From NCBI RefSeq assembly GCF_014356525.2, contig NC_052511.1, positions 47,331,216 through 47,395,215 on the forward strand: DNA of 64,000 bases. The letters run 5' to 3'. A model generated the notes under the pieces. That model did not search any database. It saw only the letters and a program-made list of their open reading frames with translations, and was not told the origin of the DNA. This DNA is from Nilaparvata lugens (Eukaryota > Arthropoda > Insecta > Hemiptera > Delphacidae). Numbering within the stretch: the stretch's first letter is position 1; each line of letters begins with the position of its first letter. Below, piece after piece: positions 31,802 through 42,189 of this stretch. A program made the position numbers and the translations under genes.

Positions 31802-34800
31802 GTAAGTTGAATTTCTGCAATTAACTACCAAACATTTTGCCCAACTTGAGGTCCATTAATTCAACGTAAAGCCGTAAATGGGGTTGTTGTGGGCGGGGCG
31901 AATGCTACCATACGAGTCGGACAAGTCTGGTTAACTGACTTGTCCGACGTTGCAACGTCAACCGTCTAGTCAGGTATAATTTGGGGATGTTGGACTAACC
32001 AGCTGGAGCGTGAGTGTAATGTGATGCAAGAATTGAAATAGGTCATAACCTACTGCTCCTCCATTCATCATTTAATTACATGCATAAAAACTCAACACCC
32101 TCAAGCTTGGAGCTACCTTTGGCGCTCTAAAGGTGCGTACAGATTACGCGCCGCGAACATGAGCAATTCACTTTTAATCAGCTGACTATATCTGTATTTT
32201 TACAGAAACTGTAAGATACAGATATTAAAAGCTTGGCATCAGCTGAATAAAAGTGAATTGCTCATGTTCGCGGCGCGTAAATCTTTATGTACCGCTGGAT
32301 GTATAATTTTAACGTATGGTATCAAGTAGGTTGGCTTGCACCCGCAAGCTGGCCTATAATGATATCATCTAAAGGTGCGTACAGATATACTCGCCGCGAA
32401 CATGATCAATTCACTTTTAATCAGCTGACTATATCTGTATTTTTACAGAAACGGTAAAATACAGATATAAAAAGCTTGGCATCAGCTGATTGAAAGTGAA
32501 TTGCTCATGTTCGCGGCGCGTAAATCTGTACGCACCTTTAGATTTTCTTAACAAATAACTAAAACCGTATTTAATTACTATTATTATATGACTCACGTTA
32601 TCTACTAGCATGTAATAATAATTCTTTGTTTTCCAGGCCAAAATTCCGAAGCTATGTTCCAGTAGATGACACCCTGAAAGAAAGCTCACTACCAGCTGCT
32701 AAACCTGGCAATGTCGAGGAGGAAGTTAAAGATCAGTTACAAGCCGCCAATACCAGAGTAGTCATTGAAGAATTGGTGAGTAATCCACTTGAAAATTCTA
32801 AATACAGCACATAATGTTTATGTTATTCATACGTCTAGAAACACACGACGACACGAGGCGTTTTTTCGGACGATTCAGCTCGGCACGACAGAACAGGAAA
32901 CTCTCAGATAGGAGGAAGTCTCTGATAGTCAGGAAGATTGACTGATAGGATTAAGATAGGCGTAAGTAGGGGCAATTAGACCGCTGCTTGGCCTCCCAGG
33001 AATGAGCCGCCTCTACTCAGTCAACCTCTTCCCCCCCCCCATCGATGAGCAGGTGGAGGAAGAGGAGGAGGTTGAAGAGGTAGACATGTCTGGTAGAGGC
33101 TGATCGTCCCTGGGGGGCCCAGAAGCGACTTTATTACCCTATTGGCATATCGAGAATCAGCCAATCGGAGAGCTTCCCGTCCTGTCGTGCCGTGCCGACT
33201 CGTCTGAGAAACGCCTCGTGTGTTTCTACCCAGTAAAGTAAGTATATGAAGTAAGTATCTTCACATAGTTAGTTAAAACTCACACGCGACTCAGGTCGAG
33301 AAGAGACTCGATTCTAGTAGAGAGCATGTGTTTCCAGATGGTGACACTCAGACCAGTCGATTCTAGTCTCCGCGACGTCACCCATTTGGAAACACATGCG
33401 CTCAACTAGAGTCGAGTCTCTTCCCGACCTGAGTCGCGTAAGTGTGAGTTGAACCTTAGTTTTCATATTTAACCATTATCGCCAGACACTCAGAACTGTC
33501 CTCCCATTGGCTAAGAATCAACTGTTGGTGAAAATTTGTTTCATTGGCCGTTTTTACGCTTACCGATTCCTCGACGACACTACACGACAGGAAGCTCTCT
33601 AATTGGCTGATTAAATTTACGTAATCGAGAATCAGCCAAAGAGATATCTGTCGTGTCGTGCCGTGCCGGCTAGAAATTGGAAGTGTGAAAACAGCCAATC
33701 GGAGGATGGTTCCGAGCGTCGGCCGACGAAAGGTAAGCGTGAAAACGATCATTCTCTAGTGAGATTCTAAGGGCGATACCATATTAGGCGTTTCCAGACG
33801 CCAAACCAATCAGCCAGTAGGAGAGCTTCCTGCCTTGCCAACTCTGAAAACGCCTCAAAAAATATGGTCTAGCCCTTATTCTATTATCAAACTTTTATTC
33901 AATTCAAATTTGAATGAGAAGCTTTGGTTTAAAAATAGTGGAGTGGCGAAGCTAGCTTCAAGTTTGAGAGTGTTGAATGTAAAGCAATTCTACAATCAAA
34001 TAATCTGGTAAATCATTTCATTTTTTTATCGCCTACTAACAATGCAATGGCAACGGTGCGGAATTAGAAAAGGATGAAGCTATCTGCTTTACCTAAGGGT
34101 AACCGTCCACTAGAACCGTATTCAACCGATCCGTTCGGCCGTTGGATCGGACGAATCTGCCGGCCGTTAATTCGGCCGAATATGGTTCTCCATTTGAACA
34201 GTTTACGTCAGTCTAGTTCAGTAGTTGGCTGGTTGCCAATTATTGAATTAACTACTATCATAGCCACCAACATTTTTCATAAACAAAGATTATATTGAGA
34301 TTTTGAAAATTGAATAAAAAAATATCTACTAAATTAGTTATTCATTACAATATTCTTCTTCTTCAGATCCTATTTGTTCAACAATTTTTTTCTACAGATT
34401 CCTTTGAATATCACGACAATGATATTTTGATCTTTTGTCCCTCATATCCCACAATGAAACATGATCTTGAACCAAACTTATCAACTCTTCATTGTCCATA
34501 TTTACAACTTTATGAAACAGAACAACTTCAAAAAACAAACAAGACAGTGAAACAATTTCAGGTTAGGAACACCACTTTGTTGTCTCAGCTCGTCTAGTTA
34601 GTTCGGCCGGATAGAGCCGGAAAATCCCATTCAATTCGGATCTAAAAATTGATCGGCCGTATGAACCTGTTGCAATGGACGAGAATCTACTCCTTTCTTT
34701 GTTGGGGGATCGTTCGGTAGTTTTCGGCCGATGCTAGTTCGGACGAAAACGGTTCTAGTGGACGGCCCACCTAATGATGGACAAGGATAGAAAATAAACA

Positions 34801-35651
34801 ATCAGATGCTGTACACAGGGACATTAGTAGTGGCTACGGGAATACGGAATTGGAAATATCCGGAACTCAAATGTACATGGAATTTCCAATTCTGTGTAAC
34901 CCCGACAGCTGATAGCCGCTATTATATTGATCCCCTGACTCTCATGGTTCCGAAGAATGGACATTGATATGTCCAAAGCTCCGCCAATTTATGTAGATGC
35001 ATAACAATATGATTATTATCTATAGTTATTATATTACAAATTGCTTTTTCATATCATATACAGTTCAATAATTATTTTCTTAGTCTATATTATGTAAATT
35101 CATCTATAATTTTGCTGTATTGTAAGCTATTGTATATAAGTGTATAAGCCAGTATATATTGTAATCTACATAAATAAAGTACTCAATCAATCAATCTCAC
35201 TAGGGATATTGCTATAGTGCGGTCCACGTTATAATGGCAGTGGATAAAGATAGAAGAATAGCGATGCCGATTCTCTGCATTAATTAATTATATTTCTACA
35301 CTGTCAAAAACATAATTGGCATCGTTGTGGACCTAGAAAAGGATAGTAACACCGGCTTTGTCGAATAATAGACAAGGATAGCGAAAGCTAAGTTGATCAA
35401 ATACTGTCATTATAACGTGGACCTCACTATAAGTAATTCTAGTTATAACTGTGATTCTTGAACGAATGTACGTTTTTCAGGACCTATCGAACCTAGCGCC
35501 CCGAAAACCCGACTGGGACTTGAAACGAGATGTAGCGAAAAAGTTGGAACGTCTCGAAAAGCGCACCCAGCGGGCGATAGCGGAACTAATCAGAGATCGG
35601 CTAAAAAAAGGACAGGAAGATTGGGGCGACCAAAGTGGCCATTGGAGCTAA
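31659..35651 (+). CDS. CCDC12: CCDC12, spliceosome-associated coiled-coil protein (three exons)
   Basis: The coding exons are 31659-31801, 32637-32775 and 35481-35651, giving 453 nt and 150 residues. Donors are GTAAGT and GTGAGT and acceptors TTTTCCAG and TTTTTCAG. Exon 1 ends two bases into a lysine codon completed by exon 2. The N-terminal part has LEDEALKRKERLKALKRK, matching the family's opening coiled coil. Exon 2 has the Y-V-P-x-D segment (SYVPVDDTLK) and VEEEVKDQL. Exon 3 has the near-invariant block NLAPRKPDWDLKRDVAKKLE followed by LEKRTQRAIAELIR. This is the metazoan homologue of fission-yeast cwf18. The family is part of the activated spliceosome in the nucleus; the motif match is direct, the role is from the family. 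Length is close to the human protein. Introns 1 and 2 are filled with palindromic MITEs, one ending 49 bp before exon 3. Confidence 0.93.
32129..32295. mobile_element. hairpin MITE in CCDC12 intron 1, copy 1
   Basis: It begins AAAGGTGCGTACAGATTACG. Arms of about 70 bp contain GCGCCGCGAACATGAGCAAT and CACTTTTAATCAGCTGA, with the inverse at 32230-32280. The right terminus is decayed. It is almost a duplicate of the next element. Confidence 0.85.
32370..32540. mobile_element. hairpin MITE in CCDC12 intron 1, copy 2
   Basis: It begins AAAGGTGCGTACAGATA and ends TCTGTACGCACCTTTA, a complete inverted-repeat element of about 170 bp. It shares TCAGCTGACTATATCTGTAT and TTTACAGAAAC with copy 1, only 75 bp away. 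Confidence 0.88.
32637..32775 (+). CDS. CCDC12: CCDC12 coding exon 2
   Basis: It is preceded by TTTGTTTTCCAG and followed by GTGAGTAATC. It supplies the YVP and VEEEV segments and ends at a codon boundary (EEL). A TAA-flanked hairpin MITE ends 97 bp upstream and another element starts 62 bp downstream. Confidence 0.9.
32837..33226. mobile_element. MITE in CCDC12 intron 2, TA flanked
   Basis: The ends read GAAACACACGACGACACGAG and CGCCTCGTGTGTTTC, each flanked by TA. The interior has a CAGCCAATCGGAGAGCTTCC core shared with other MITEs of this locus. Confidence 0.75.
33276..33455. mobile_element. hairpin-L MITE copy 1, TTA duplication
   Basis: The element is nearly fully palindromic. The arms contain GCGACTCAGGTCGAGAAGAG and the inner GACACTCAGACCAGTCGATT. 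TTA flanks both sides. The other copies are 35749-35927 and 39041-39225. Confidence 0.85.
33540..33750. mobile_element. decayed MITE with GTTTTTACGCTTACC ends
   Basis: The left word GTTTTTACGCTTACC at about 33550 and the right word GGTAAGCGTGAAAAC at about 33731 are inverted. Between them lies the shared AGAATCAGCCAA and CCGTGCCGGC core. The outer boundaries are uncertain. Confidence 0.5.
33771..33875. mobile_element. short MITE, GGGC ends
   Basis: About 105 bp begins GGGCGATACCATATTAGGCG and ends ATATGGTCTAGCCC. The interior has CAATCAGCCAGTAGGAGAGC. The flanks are TAA and TTA. Confidence 0.7.
34097..34771. mobile_element. 675-bp MITE with TAA duplication
   Basis: The left end is GGGTAACCGTCCACTAGAAC and the right end GTTCTAGTGGACGGCCCACC, with TAA directly repeated outside. 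Subterminal GATCGGCCG-type words recur. A 95-codon open frame inside shows no motif. Confidence 0.8.
34847..34900. repeat. GGAATTGG repeat, two units inverted
   Basis: CGGAATTGGAAATATCCGGA is followed by GAATTTCCAATTCTG. It belongs to the repeat forming the arrays at 18330-18520 and 19030-19258. Confidence 0.6.
35212..35431 (+). mobile_element. MITE-A copy in CCDC12 intron 2
   Basis: A complete 220-bp copy with both ends (CTATAGTGCGGTCCACG and CGTGGACCTCACTATA). It stops 49 bp before exon 3, so it lies in or next to the likely branch-point region. Confidence 0.88.
35481..35651 (+). CDS. CCDC12: CCDC12 coding exon 3 with stop
   Basis: It follows ACGTTTTTCAG and begins with the codons for DLSNLAPRKPDWD. 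It ends with TAA at 35649-35651. A candidate ATTAAA polyadenylation signal is at 35729-35734 and an AATAAA at 35956-35961, on either side of a MITE in the 3' untranslated region. Confidence 0.92.
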   Translation, partial: DLSNLAPRKPDWDLKRDVAKKLERLEKRTQRAIAELIRDRLKKGQEDWGDQSGHWS

Positions 35652-35748
35652 GGCCAATCGTGACGATGTTGACGACGATTGATTAGTTAATCAAGGATTA
35701 AACGTCGATCACATTATTTTGATCTCCGATTAAAAAGTGTAGGGCTTA

Positions 35749-35927
35749 GACTCAACTCACACTTACGCGACTCAGGTCGAGAAGAGACTCGACTCTAGTC
35801 GAGAGCATGTGTTTTCAAATGGTGACACTCAGGCCAGTCGATTCTAGTCTCCGCGACTGTCAAACACATGCTCACGACTAGAGTCGAGTCTCTTCTCGAC
35901 CTGAGTCGCGTAAGAGTGAGTTGAGCC
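35749..35927. mobile_element. hairpin-L MITE copy 2, in CCDC12 3' UTR
   Basis: About 179 bp with TTA on both sides. The arms share ACTTACGCGACTCAGGTCGA with the other copies. It sits between the ATTAAA signal at 35729 and AATAAA at 35956. Confidence 0.87.
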
Positions 35928-36004
35928 TTAGAGTGAAAAGCGTTGTTTTCCAATCAATAAAGTTCCGCTCTGCTGAACAGAAAGAGAATATACAATTAGA
36001 TGTG

Positions 36005-36129
36005 ATGGGAGTGTTCACACATCGGCGGACTACAAATGTGTGAATACTACAATAAGAGTCAATTATATTCATTCTGTCCAGCACAGCAAAAATTGATTGG
36101 GAAGACTGCAAACGTATGAACACTCCCAT
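36005..36129. mobile_element. small MITE, TATGGGAGTGTT ends
   Basis: ATGGGAGTGTTCACACA at left and GAACACTCCCATA at right are inverted. A relative with the same ends is at 54605-54673. Confidence 0.65.
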
Positions 36130-36504
36130 AAGAGTAATGGTATTCATAATTCATTAGCTTCACAGGAACTAACAGTGATCGATTTATTATATTAGTGTCA
36201 ACGTGATGAACAATAATGCAATCATCAACTGACTGTGAAACACCTTTATTTGATTGTATATTATACATACTTATATTTAAATGTGACAATTTTCGTAAAC
36301 TTGAATTAATTAGTATCCATCCAATTTTGTAATGACCACTATAATGAATGTTTTTTAATAATATAGGTGTTTTTATCAGTATATTATCCTAGTTGTTTTT
36401 ATTGAGTTGTTGTTATTACCATTCTGAACTTCCTATAAGGTCTAAAGCAGATATATTGGAAGCTTTGGTTTGGAATGAGACTTCTTGAAAAGGTAGGGTT
36501 GTTA

Positions 36505-36644
36505 GGGCCAAGCCACACGGAGCGTTTTTCAACAGTTTCTGCAGGGCAGGAAGCTCTCCGATTAGCTGATTATCAGCTGATTCCCAACCCAATCAGCTTC
36601 CTGCCCTGCCGACTCGTCTGAAAACGCTTCGTGTGGCTTGGCCC
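36505..36644. mobile_element. 140-bp MITE with TTA duplication
   Basis: It begins GGGCCAAGCCACACGGAGCG and ends CGTGTGGCTTGGCCC. TTA flanks both sides exactly. The inner part holds GGCAGGAAGCTCTCCGATTA, the inverse of the core seen in 32837-33226. Confidence 0.87.
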
Positions 36645-36904
36645 TTATTCAATATGTATATTAAATATATTAGACACACTGTTGAAATACAAGGAGACAT
36701 CTAGAAGTTGTAACGTAATTATTCAAGAAAATTTAAACATCAAGAAATTAATATTCAGAAATACTGAAGTCATTGAACTCTACATACCTGTTCTGTTCAT
36801 ACCGAATATACTAACTACAATACGAATACAGATCCGATCCAACGCCATATACCACATTACCTTCACTGTAACACAAAACATTGGTTTTGACTGGAGGACA
36901 CTGA

Positions 36905-37053
36905 GGGCGTTCGCACAGTCAAAGCTTAAACTGAATTTAATCAGCTGGTGGCTTAAACTCAAAATGTAACACATTATAACAAACGAGACTTGATACGGAT
37001 TTAATTCATTTTAAAATGAAATTTGGTTTAAACTGTCACTGTGCGAACGGCCC
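36905..37053. mobile_element. MITE, GGGCGTTCGCACAG ends
   Basis: The left end is GGGCGTTCGCACAGTC and the right end CTGTGCGAACGGCCC. The arms continue into GCTTAAACTGAATTTAATC. It directly abuts the next element at 37057. Confidence 0.75.
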
Positions 37054-37056
37054 TAA

Positions 37057-38790
37057 GGCTAGCTTCACACGCTTTCGGTTTCATTCGATTCGGTTCGGTT
37101 CGTTACCGAAAACGAATGAGGCTTTCACACATGTCAGGTTTTAATTCGTACGGTTCTAATTAGGTATTTTCTTCTCAAACAAAGCTGTGTTTGGATTTTC
37201 ACAGTTCATGCTGGTATATTTAAATATAACAGCTGGTGTTAAATTGTAAGATGTTATTTCTTGAACAACAAAATTTCAAAGTTAATTAAAAATTGTGAAA
37301 TATTTGAATAGTTCCTTTTTGATTATGTCAATTTTGGATCTTCAGAGAGATTATTTTTTTAAATCAAAAACGTGTTCCTTGTTTTGTCACATGGTATATA
37401 AACCTCATCTCTTCTCTCCATTGATGAAAAATCATGTAATATTCGTGGAAAAAAATTCTCCCTAAGTTTTAATTTATATCTTTCATATTTTTTCAGCAAA
37501 CTATTCATTGAGAAAAAAATGTTTCTGTGAACTAACAGAAATGGATTGACCAAATTTTTGAAACAGATTATCACGATATCAGGTTAAAATAAAAACAAAA
37601 AAATCTGGTGTGGCGCACTCACACAACTTTCCTTGCCGTTATGAAAATTGATCACCTGACGCTAGTGTTCCCGTGCATCTCAAAGCTACTATTCAAAATT
37701 TGAGTCAGCTGGTGACAGGGCAATAACGCTGGAGACACACATGAGGTCTGCTATCTCTTCATAGTGAATGATTTAATAGAATCAACAATAATTTGCAATT
37801 ATTTATATTATTAATTATTATTATTTGTAATGTGATTACATTTTCTCGAATTCAAAGCTTATTTTCAATTTTAGGTGAAAATGTTACTGAACATTAATTG
37901 TAGAGATTTTCATGCTCAATCTACTCCACTTGATTTTTTTGTTTCAATTGTATCTGAAGCCTGATAATTGGGAATCTATCTGCATTGATGGGGCGGAGCT
38001 CCTAAATTTTTACAGATATGGGACTTGTGGCAGTTGATAGAGCTTATCGATGACTATTTTAGGTATGAATTTGATCAAAATAGTTGGAGCCGTTTCCGAG
38101 AAAATCACGAAAAACCCTGTTTTTGACAACATTTTTGCCATTTTAGCCGCCATCTTGAATTGCATTTGATCGAAATTGTTCGTGTCGGATCCTTATAGTG
38201 AAAGGACTTTAAGTTCCAAATTTCAAGTCATTCCGTTAATTGGGAGATGAGATATCGTGTACACAGACGCACAATCGCACATACACTCATACACACATAC
38301 AGACCAATACCCAAAAACCAGTTTTTTGGACTCAGGGGACCTTGAAACGTATAGAAATTTATAAATTGGGGTACCTTAATTTTTTTCGGAAAGCAATACT
38401 TTCCTTACCTATGGTAATAGGTCAAGGAAAGTAAAAGGCAAGCGTGTGTAAAAGACTTTGTTTTTTCCTGTTCCCCTAGCAACGAATTCGAATATAATGA
38501 AACCTATTCGAGTCGAGGGGGCGTTCGGTGCTATGCGGTTGCTATTCGGTACCGAATTCAAACCGAATCATCGTTTCACACTTATCAGAATTTGCCGAAA
38601 ACGAACCGAACCGAAAGTGTGTGAAAGTAGCCTCTCGCTAGCAACGAATTGAAACCTGATGGAATTTATTAGAGTCAAGTGGGCGTTCTGTTCTATGCGG
38701 TTTCTATTCGGTACCAAATTTAAACCGAATTACCGTTTCACACTTATCGGAATTTGCCGAAAACGAACCGAATGAATGTGAAACTAGCCT
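37057..38790. mobile_element. 1.7-kb inverted-repeat element with internal tandem duplication
   Basis: The left end is GGCTAGCTTCACACGC and the right end GTGAAACTAGCC. The left arm has TTCGGTTCGGTTCG and the right arm the inverse AACGAACCGAACCG. The right arm is doubled: 38478-38632 and 38638-38790 are similar 155-bp units, each with TTCACACTTATC.GAATTTGCC. The middle (about 38050-38450) is a further repeat with a CACATAC-rich stretch and ends near TTCCTTACCTATGGTAATAG. No transposase was found. Confidence 0.6.
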
Positions 38791-39040
38791 TAATCAAATA
38801 AGAGTGATAATCACTTGAACCTGTCAGCATATCTTCTGAATAGCTCTAATGCTTCCCATTCAACGCTGAAAGTGAACCTCATTATAATAACATCTAGTAT
38901 GATATTATACACAGGATAATGATTAGAAAACTATTCACTTGTAAAATCCTATATATTTTCAAATCAAAAAATTGATACATAGACAAAACATAAAAATATC
39001 AACCTGAAATAGATTGCATGGATTTCAACTCATTGATTTA

Positions 39041-39225
39041 GGCTCAACTCACACTTACGCGACTCAGGTCGAGAAGAGACTCGACTCTAGTGGGGAGAAT
39101 GTGTTTCCAAATGGTGACACTCAGACCAGTCGATTCTAGTCTCCGCGACGTCACCATTTGAAAACACATGCTCTCGACTAGTCGAGTCTCTTCTCGACCT
39201 GAGTCGCGTAAGTATGAGTTGAGCC
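39041..39225. mobile_element. hairpin-L MITE copy 3, TTA duplication
   Basis: It begins GGCTCAACTCACACTTACGC, ends with the inverse, and is flanked by TTA on both sides. The arms are nearly perfect and the copy closely matches 35749-35927. Confidence 0.88.
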
Positions 39226-39530
39226 TTATAGTACAATTCGAATAACTTTGCAGAAGTCAAGTTGTACAGATGTAGCATCCACAAATTATCTACATACTGC
39301 CAAATTATATGAATTGTACTATACAAATAAATTGTCAAGAGTTAAGAATCCAGTATTGAAGGGGAGTTAGTTATTAGATGGAAGAGGTCCCTTGACCTCT
39401 GGTCCCTTGATGGATCAATGCAGAAATGAGCTGACGAGCTGTAACTGAGAAAATATGGTGAATTAAGTTATCAAGCAATGATAAATATATTAATAACAAC
39501 TATATTCGGTAGAAATTTTGGTAGCTTATA

Positions 39531-40112
39531 CAGAGTGACACAGAATAACGGGAACTTTTAAAAACGTCATAAAACATTAGTGGGAAGGGCAGAAATTATT
39601 TTATTCAAACTAATTTGAAGTTCAAGACTTGCCATTTAAGAATAATTATTAATAACATCTATCACTTTTTGACAATTACTTCAAGATGGCTTCCTCCTGC
39701 ACGAATACACTTTTGAAATCTGTGTTGACGATTCCTGAACATTTCAGCTGGGATGTTGTTAATTTCATTTTGAATTGTCTGTTATGATTCAACCACAGTT
39801 ATTGGTCAAGTTGTGAAAACGTTTGATTTGAGATAGCTCCACAAACAGAAAATCGCAGGTGGACAGATCATGGGACCAGGAAACACAGATGTTGCAGCGA
39901 TCAATGAGGAATCGTCAACACAGATTTCAAGAGTGTATTCGTTCAGGAGGAAGCCATCTTGAAGAAGTAATTGTCAAAAAGTGATAGATGTTATTAATAA
40001 TTCTCAAATGACAAGTCTTAAACTTTAAATTAGTTTGAATAAAATGATTTTTGCTCTTCCCACCAATGTTTTATGGCTTTCTAAAAAGTTCCCGTTATTC
40101 TGTGTCACTCTG
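39531..40112 (-). mobile_element. internally deleted mariner-type element with long inverted ends, copy 1
   Basis: TA flanks a 582-bp element with ends CAGAGTGACACAGAATAACG and CGTTATTCTGTGTCACTCTG. The inverted arms extend about 120 bp (CATAAAACATTAGTGGGAAG; AAGTTCAAGACTTGCCATTT). Near the right arm, the words ATTTCAAGAGTGTATTCGTT and CAGGAGGAAGCCATCTTGAA read like the C-terminal end of a transposase (R.RFQECI.SGGSHLEE). A second copy is in SRSF2 intron 2 (52264-53058). Confidence 0.8.
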
Positions 40113-40635
40113 TACGTATTTCAACAAAGTTATTATGTGAAAGTAATTGAAGTCTGTCAGAATCTTTTATAATAATTATGAGCTTTGAGTGATCAGAAAG
40201 AATTAAGAATAGATGAGTGAAAATTGAAATTAATACTGAACGTATTTCAAGTGTTGAATACTAAATTGATCATTTTCCAAAGCCAATATATTGCACTTTC
40301 AAATTCTTGATTTATTTAACAACAATGACAAAACAACATAAAATGATTGACCAACTTAATCATAACATGGTTGGAAACAGAAAAACAGGCTTATAGCCCT
40401 TCCTATCCGTTACCGTATTGTGATGTTAGATTTCAAATCAACAGTTAATAAAAACCAAGATCTATCTACAATACGTTTTATGGAGACTTGTCATAGAATG
40501 ATATGAGAACCGGTATGTCAAGTTCAATGTCTTTAGTATCCTGAATTAATTTCAATTTTTGAAATTTTCATAAATAATCACTTTATGAATAACTTCAAGA
40601 TGTGTCCTTGTGTGTCAACAGTGCGGTTAATTTAA

Positions 40636-41243
40636 GGGTGTGCAAAGGCTAAAAATAAACTTCCTACTCGTGATATTTTTCAAGTTTTTCGATTTGTATA
40701 AGCTATCAAAATGAAAAGGTTTTCTCAGGAAAACATTTTTTTCCAATCATTACTTTTTGAGATATGAGCGCCTGAAGTTTGAATTTTTGGGACAGAACAT
40801 TTCAAATTCGGTAAGATATAAATCCATGAGATTTGGATGATGGATTCTTCATGTAATTGTTGATCTAATAAAACAAAAATTTTCTGAAAATATCCATTTT
40901 TGAAAAAGTTATTCAATTTACCAAAAATAGCTCAACAATAAGTTATTTTTAGTAAATTGAATAACCATCTTAAAAATGGATATTTTCAGAATTTTTTTGT
41001 TTTACTAGATTAACAATACCATGAAGAATCTATACTCTAAATCTCATGCATTCATCTCTTACCGTATTTGAAATGTTCTGTCCCAAAAATTTAAACTTTA
41101 GGCGCTCATATCTCAAAAAGTAATGATCGGAAAAAATGTTTTCCTGTGAAAACTTTTTCATTTTGATAGCTTAATGATATACAAATCGAAAAACTTTGAA
41201 AAATATCACGATTACAAAGTTTATTTTCAGCCTTTGCACAGCC
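40636..41243. mobile_element. foldback element F, complete copy, TTAA flank
   Basis: About 608 bp is almost entirely two inverted arms of about 295 bp around a short AT-rich centre. The ends read GGGTGTGCAAAGGCT and AGCCTTTGCACAGCC, with TTAA on both sides. Arm words include GTAATGATCGG/CCAATCATTAC and TTTGAGATATGAGCGCC. A rearranged copy is at 12087-12700. Confidence 0.85.
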
Positions 41244-41640
41244 TTAATCAAGGACTTCATATAGCATCCTCAGATTCAAATAACTACTTCAACAAAATTA
41301 TTGAAATTAACAAGTTATAAAACGATCATACTTACCGTATCCATTTACAAAATTGGGCAATTCTTCAAACTTTCGCTTTATTGGAGTGTATTCTATCCAG
41401 CTTGTATTACAACAGAAGAGTACTAAAGCAATTTATGCAATGTTTCAACAAATAAATTCAAAATTCCAGTAGCCTACTTCCCACGTTCCCAGGTGTACCA
41501 TAGTACATAACAGTTCCCAAGTAAATTTGCTAGTAATTTTATCATTGCTAGTCTTATGATAAAATTTGCATTTATCTTATCTTATTTGCATTTGTCTTAT
41601 CCCCAAGGGGCCCCCTTAAGGTGGAGTTCCTAAGCGACGA
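41244..41640. other. no gene seen
   Basis: AT-rich sequence. A TTATCTTATTTGCATTT phrase is repeated near 41560-41600. Confidence 0.4.
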
Positions 41641-41649
41641 CTAGAACGA

Positions 41650-42069
41650 CAGTCGCTCAACTGTAGCTACACTACACTGTATTGTAGCTAAGCTACAACA
41701 CTGTATTGTAGCTAAGCTACAACACTGTATTGTAGCTAAGCTACACTGTATTGTAGCTAAGCTACACTGTATTGTAGCTAAGCTACACTGTATTATAGCT
41801 AAGCTACATTGTATTATAGCTAAGCTACACTGAATTGTAGCTAAGCTACACTGTATTGTAGCTAAGCTACACTGTATTGTAGCTAAGCTACACTGTATTA
41901 TAGCTAAGCTACACTGAATTGTAGCTAACCTACACTGTATTGTAGCTAAGCTACACTGTATTATAGCTAAGCTACACTGTATTATAGCTAAGCTACACTG
42001 AATTGTAGCTAACCTACACTGTATTGTAGCTAACCTACACTGTATTGTAGCCGAGCTACAAGCTTTCAA
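41650..42069 (-). repeat. 21-bp palindromic minisatellite
   Basis: The unit TGTAGCTAAGCTACACTGTAT recurs about 18 times with few substitutions. Each unit contains the inverted word GTAGCTAAGCTAC and can form a small hairpin. Because 21 is a multiple of three, the - strand stays open for 142 codons as a heptad-repeated peptide. I regard that as a by-product and not as a gene. Confidence 0.9.
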
Positions 42070-42189
42070 ACTTTGAAATACTTCACAAAATTCCTGAAGG
42101 TATGTCTTCGTTTATTTAATTAAATTTTTTCTCGGTTGTCGTATCTTATCAAATTAACAAAAACCGACCTACATTTCTTATTTCTTCTG

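Noticed and set aside
34310..34597. 95-codon frame as a CCDC12 intronic gene
   Set aside because: It lies wholly inside the TAA-flanked MITE at 34097-34771 and has no motif.
41641..42069. 142-codon repetitive protein on the - strand
   Set aside because: The open frame follows from a 21-bp repeat unit with no stop in one frame; there is no other coding sign.
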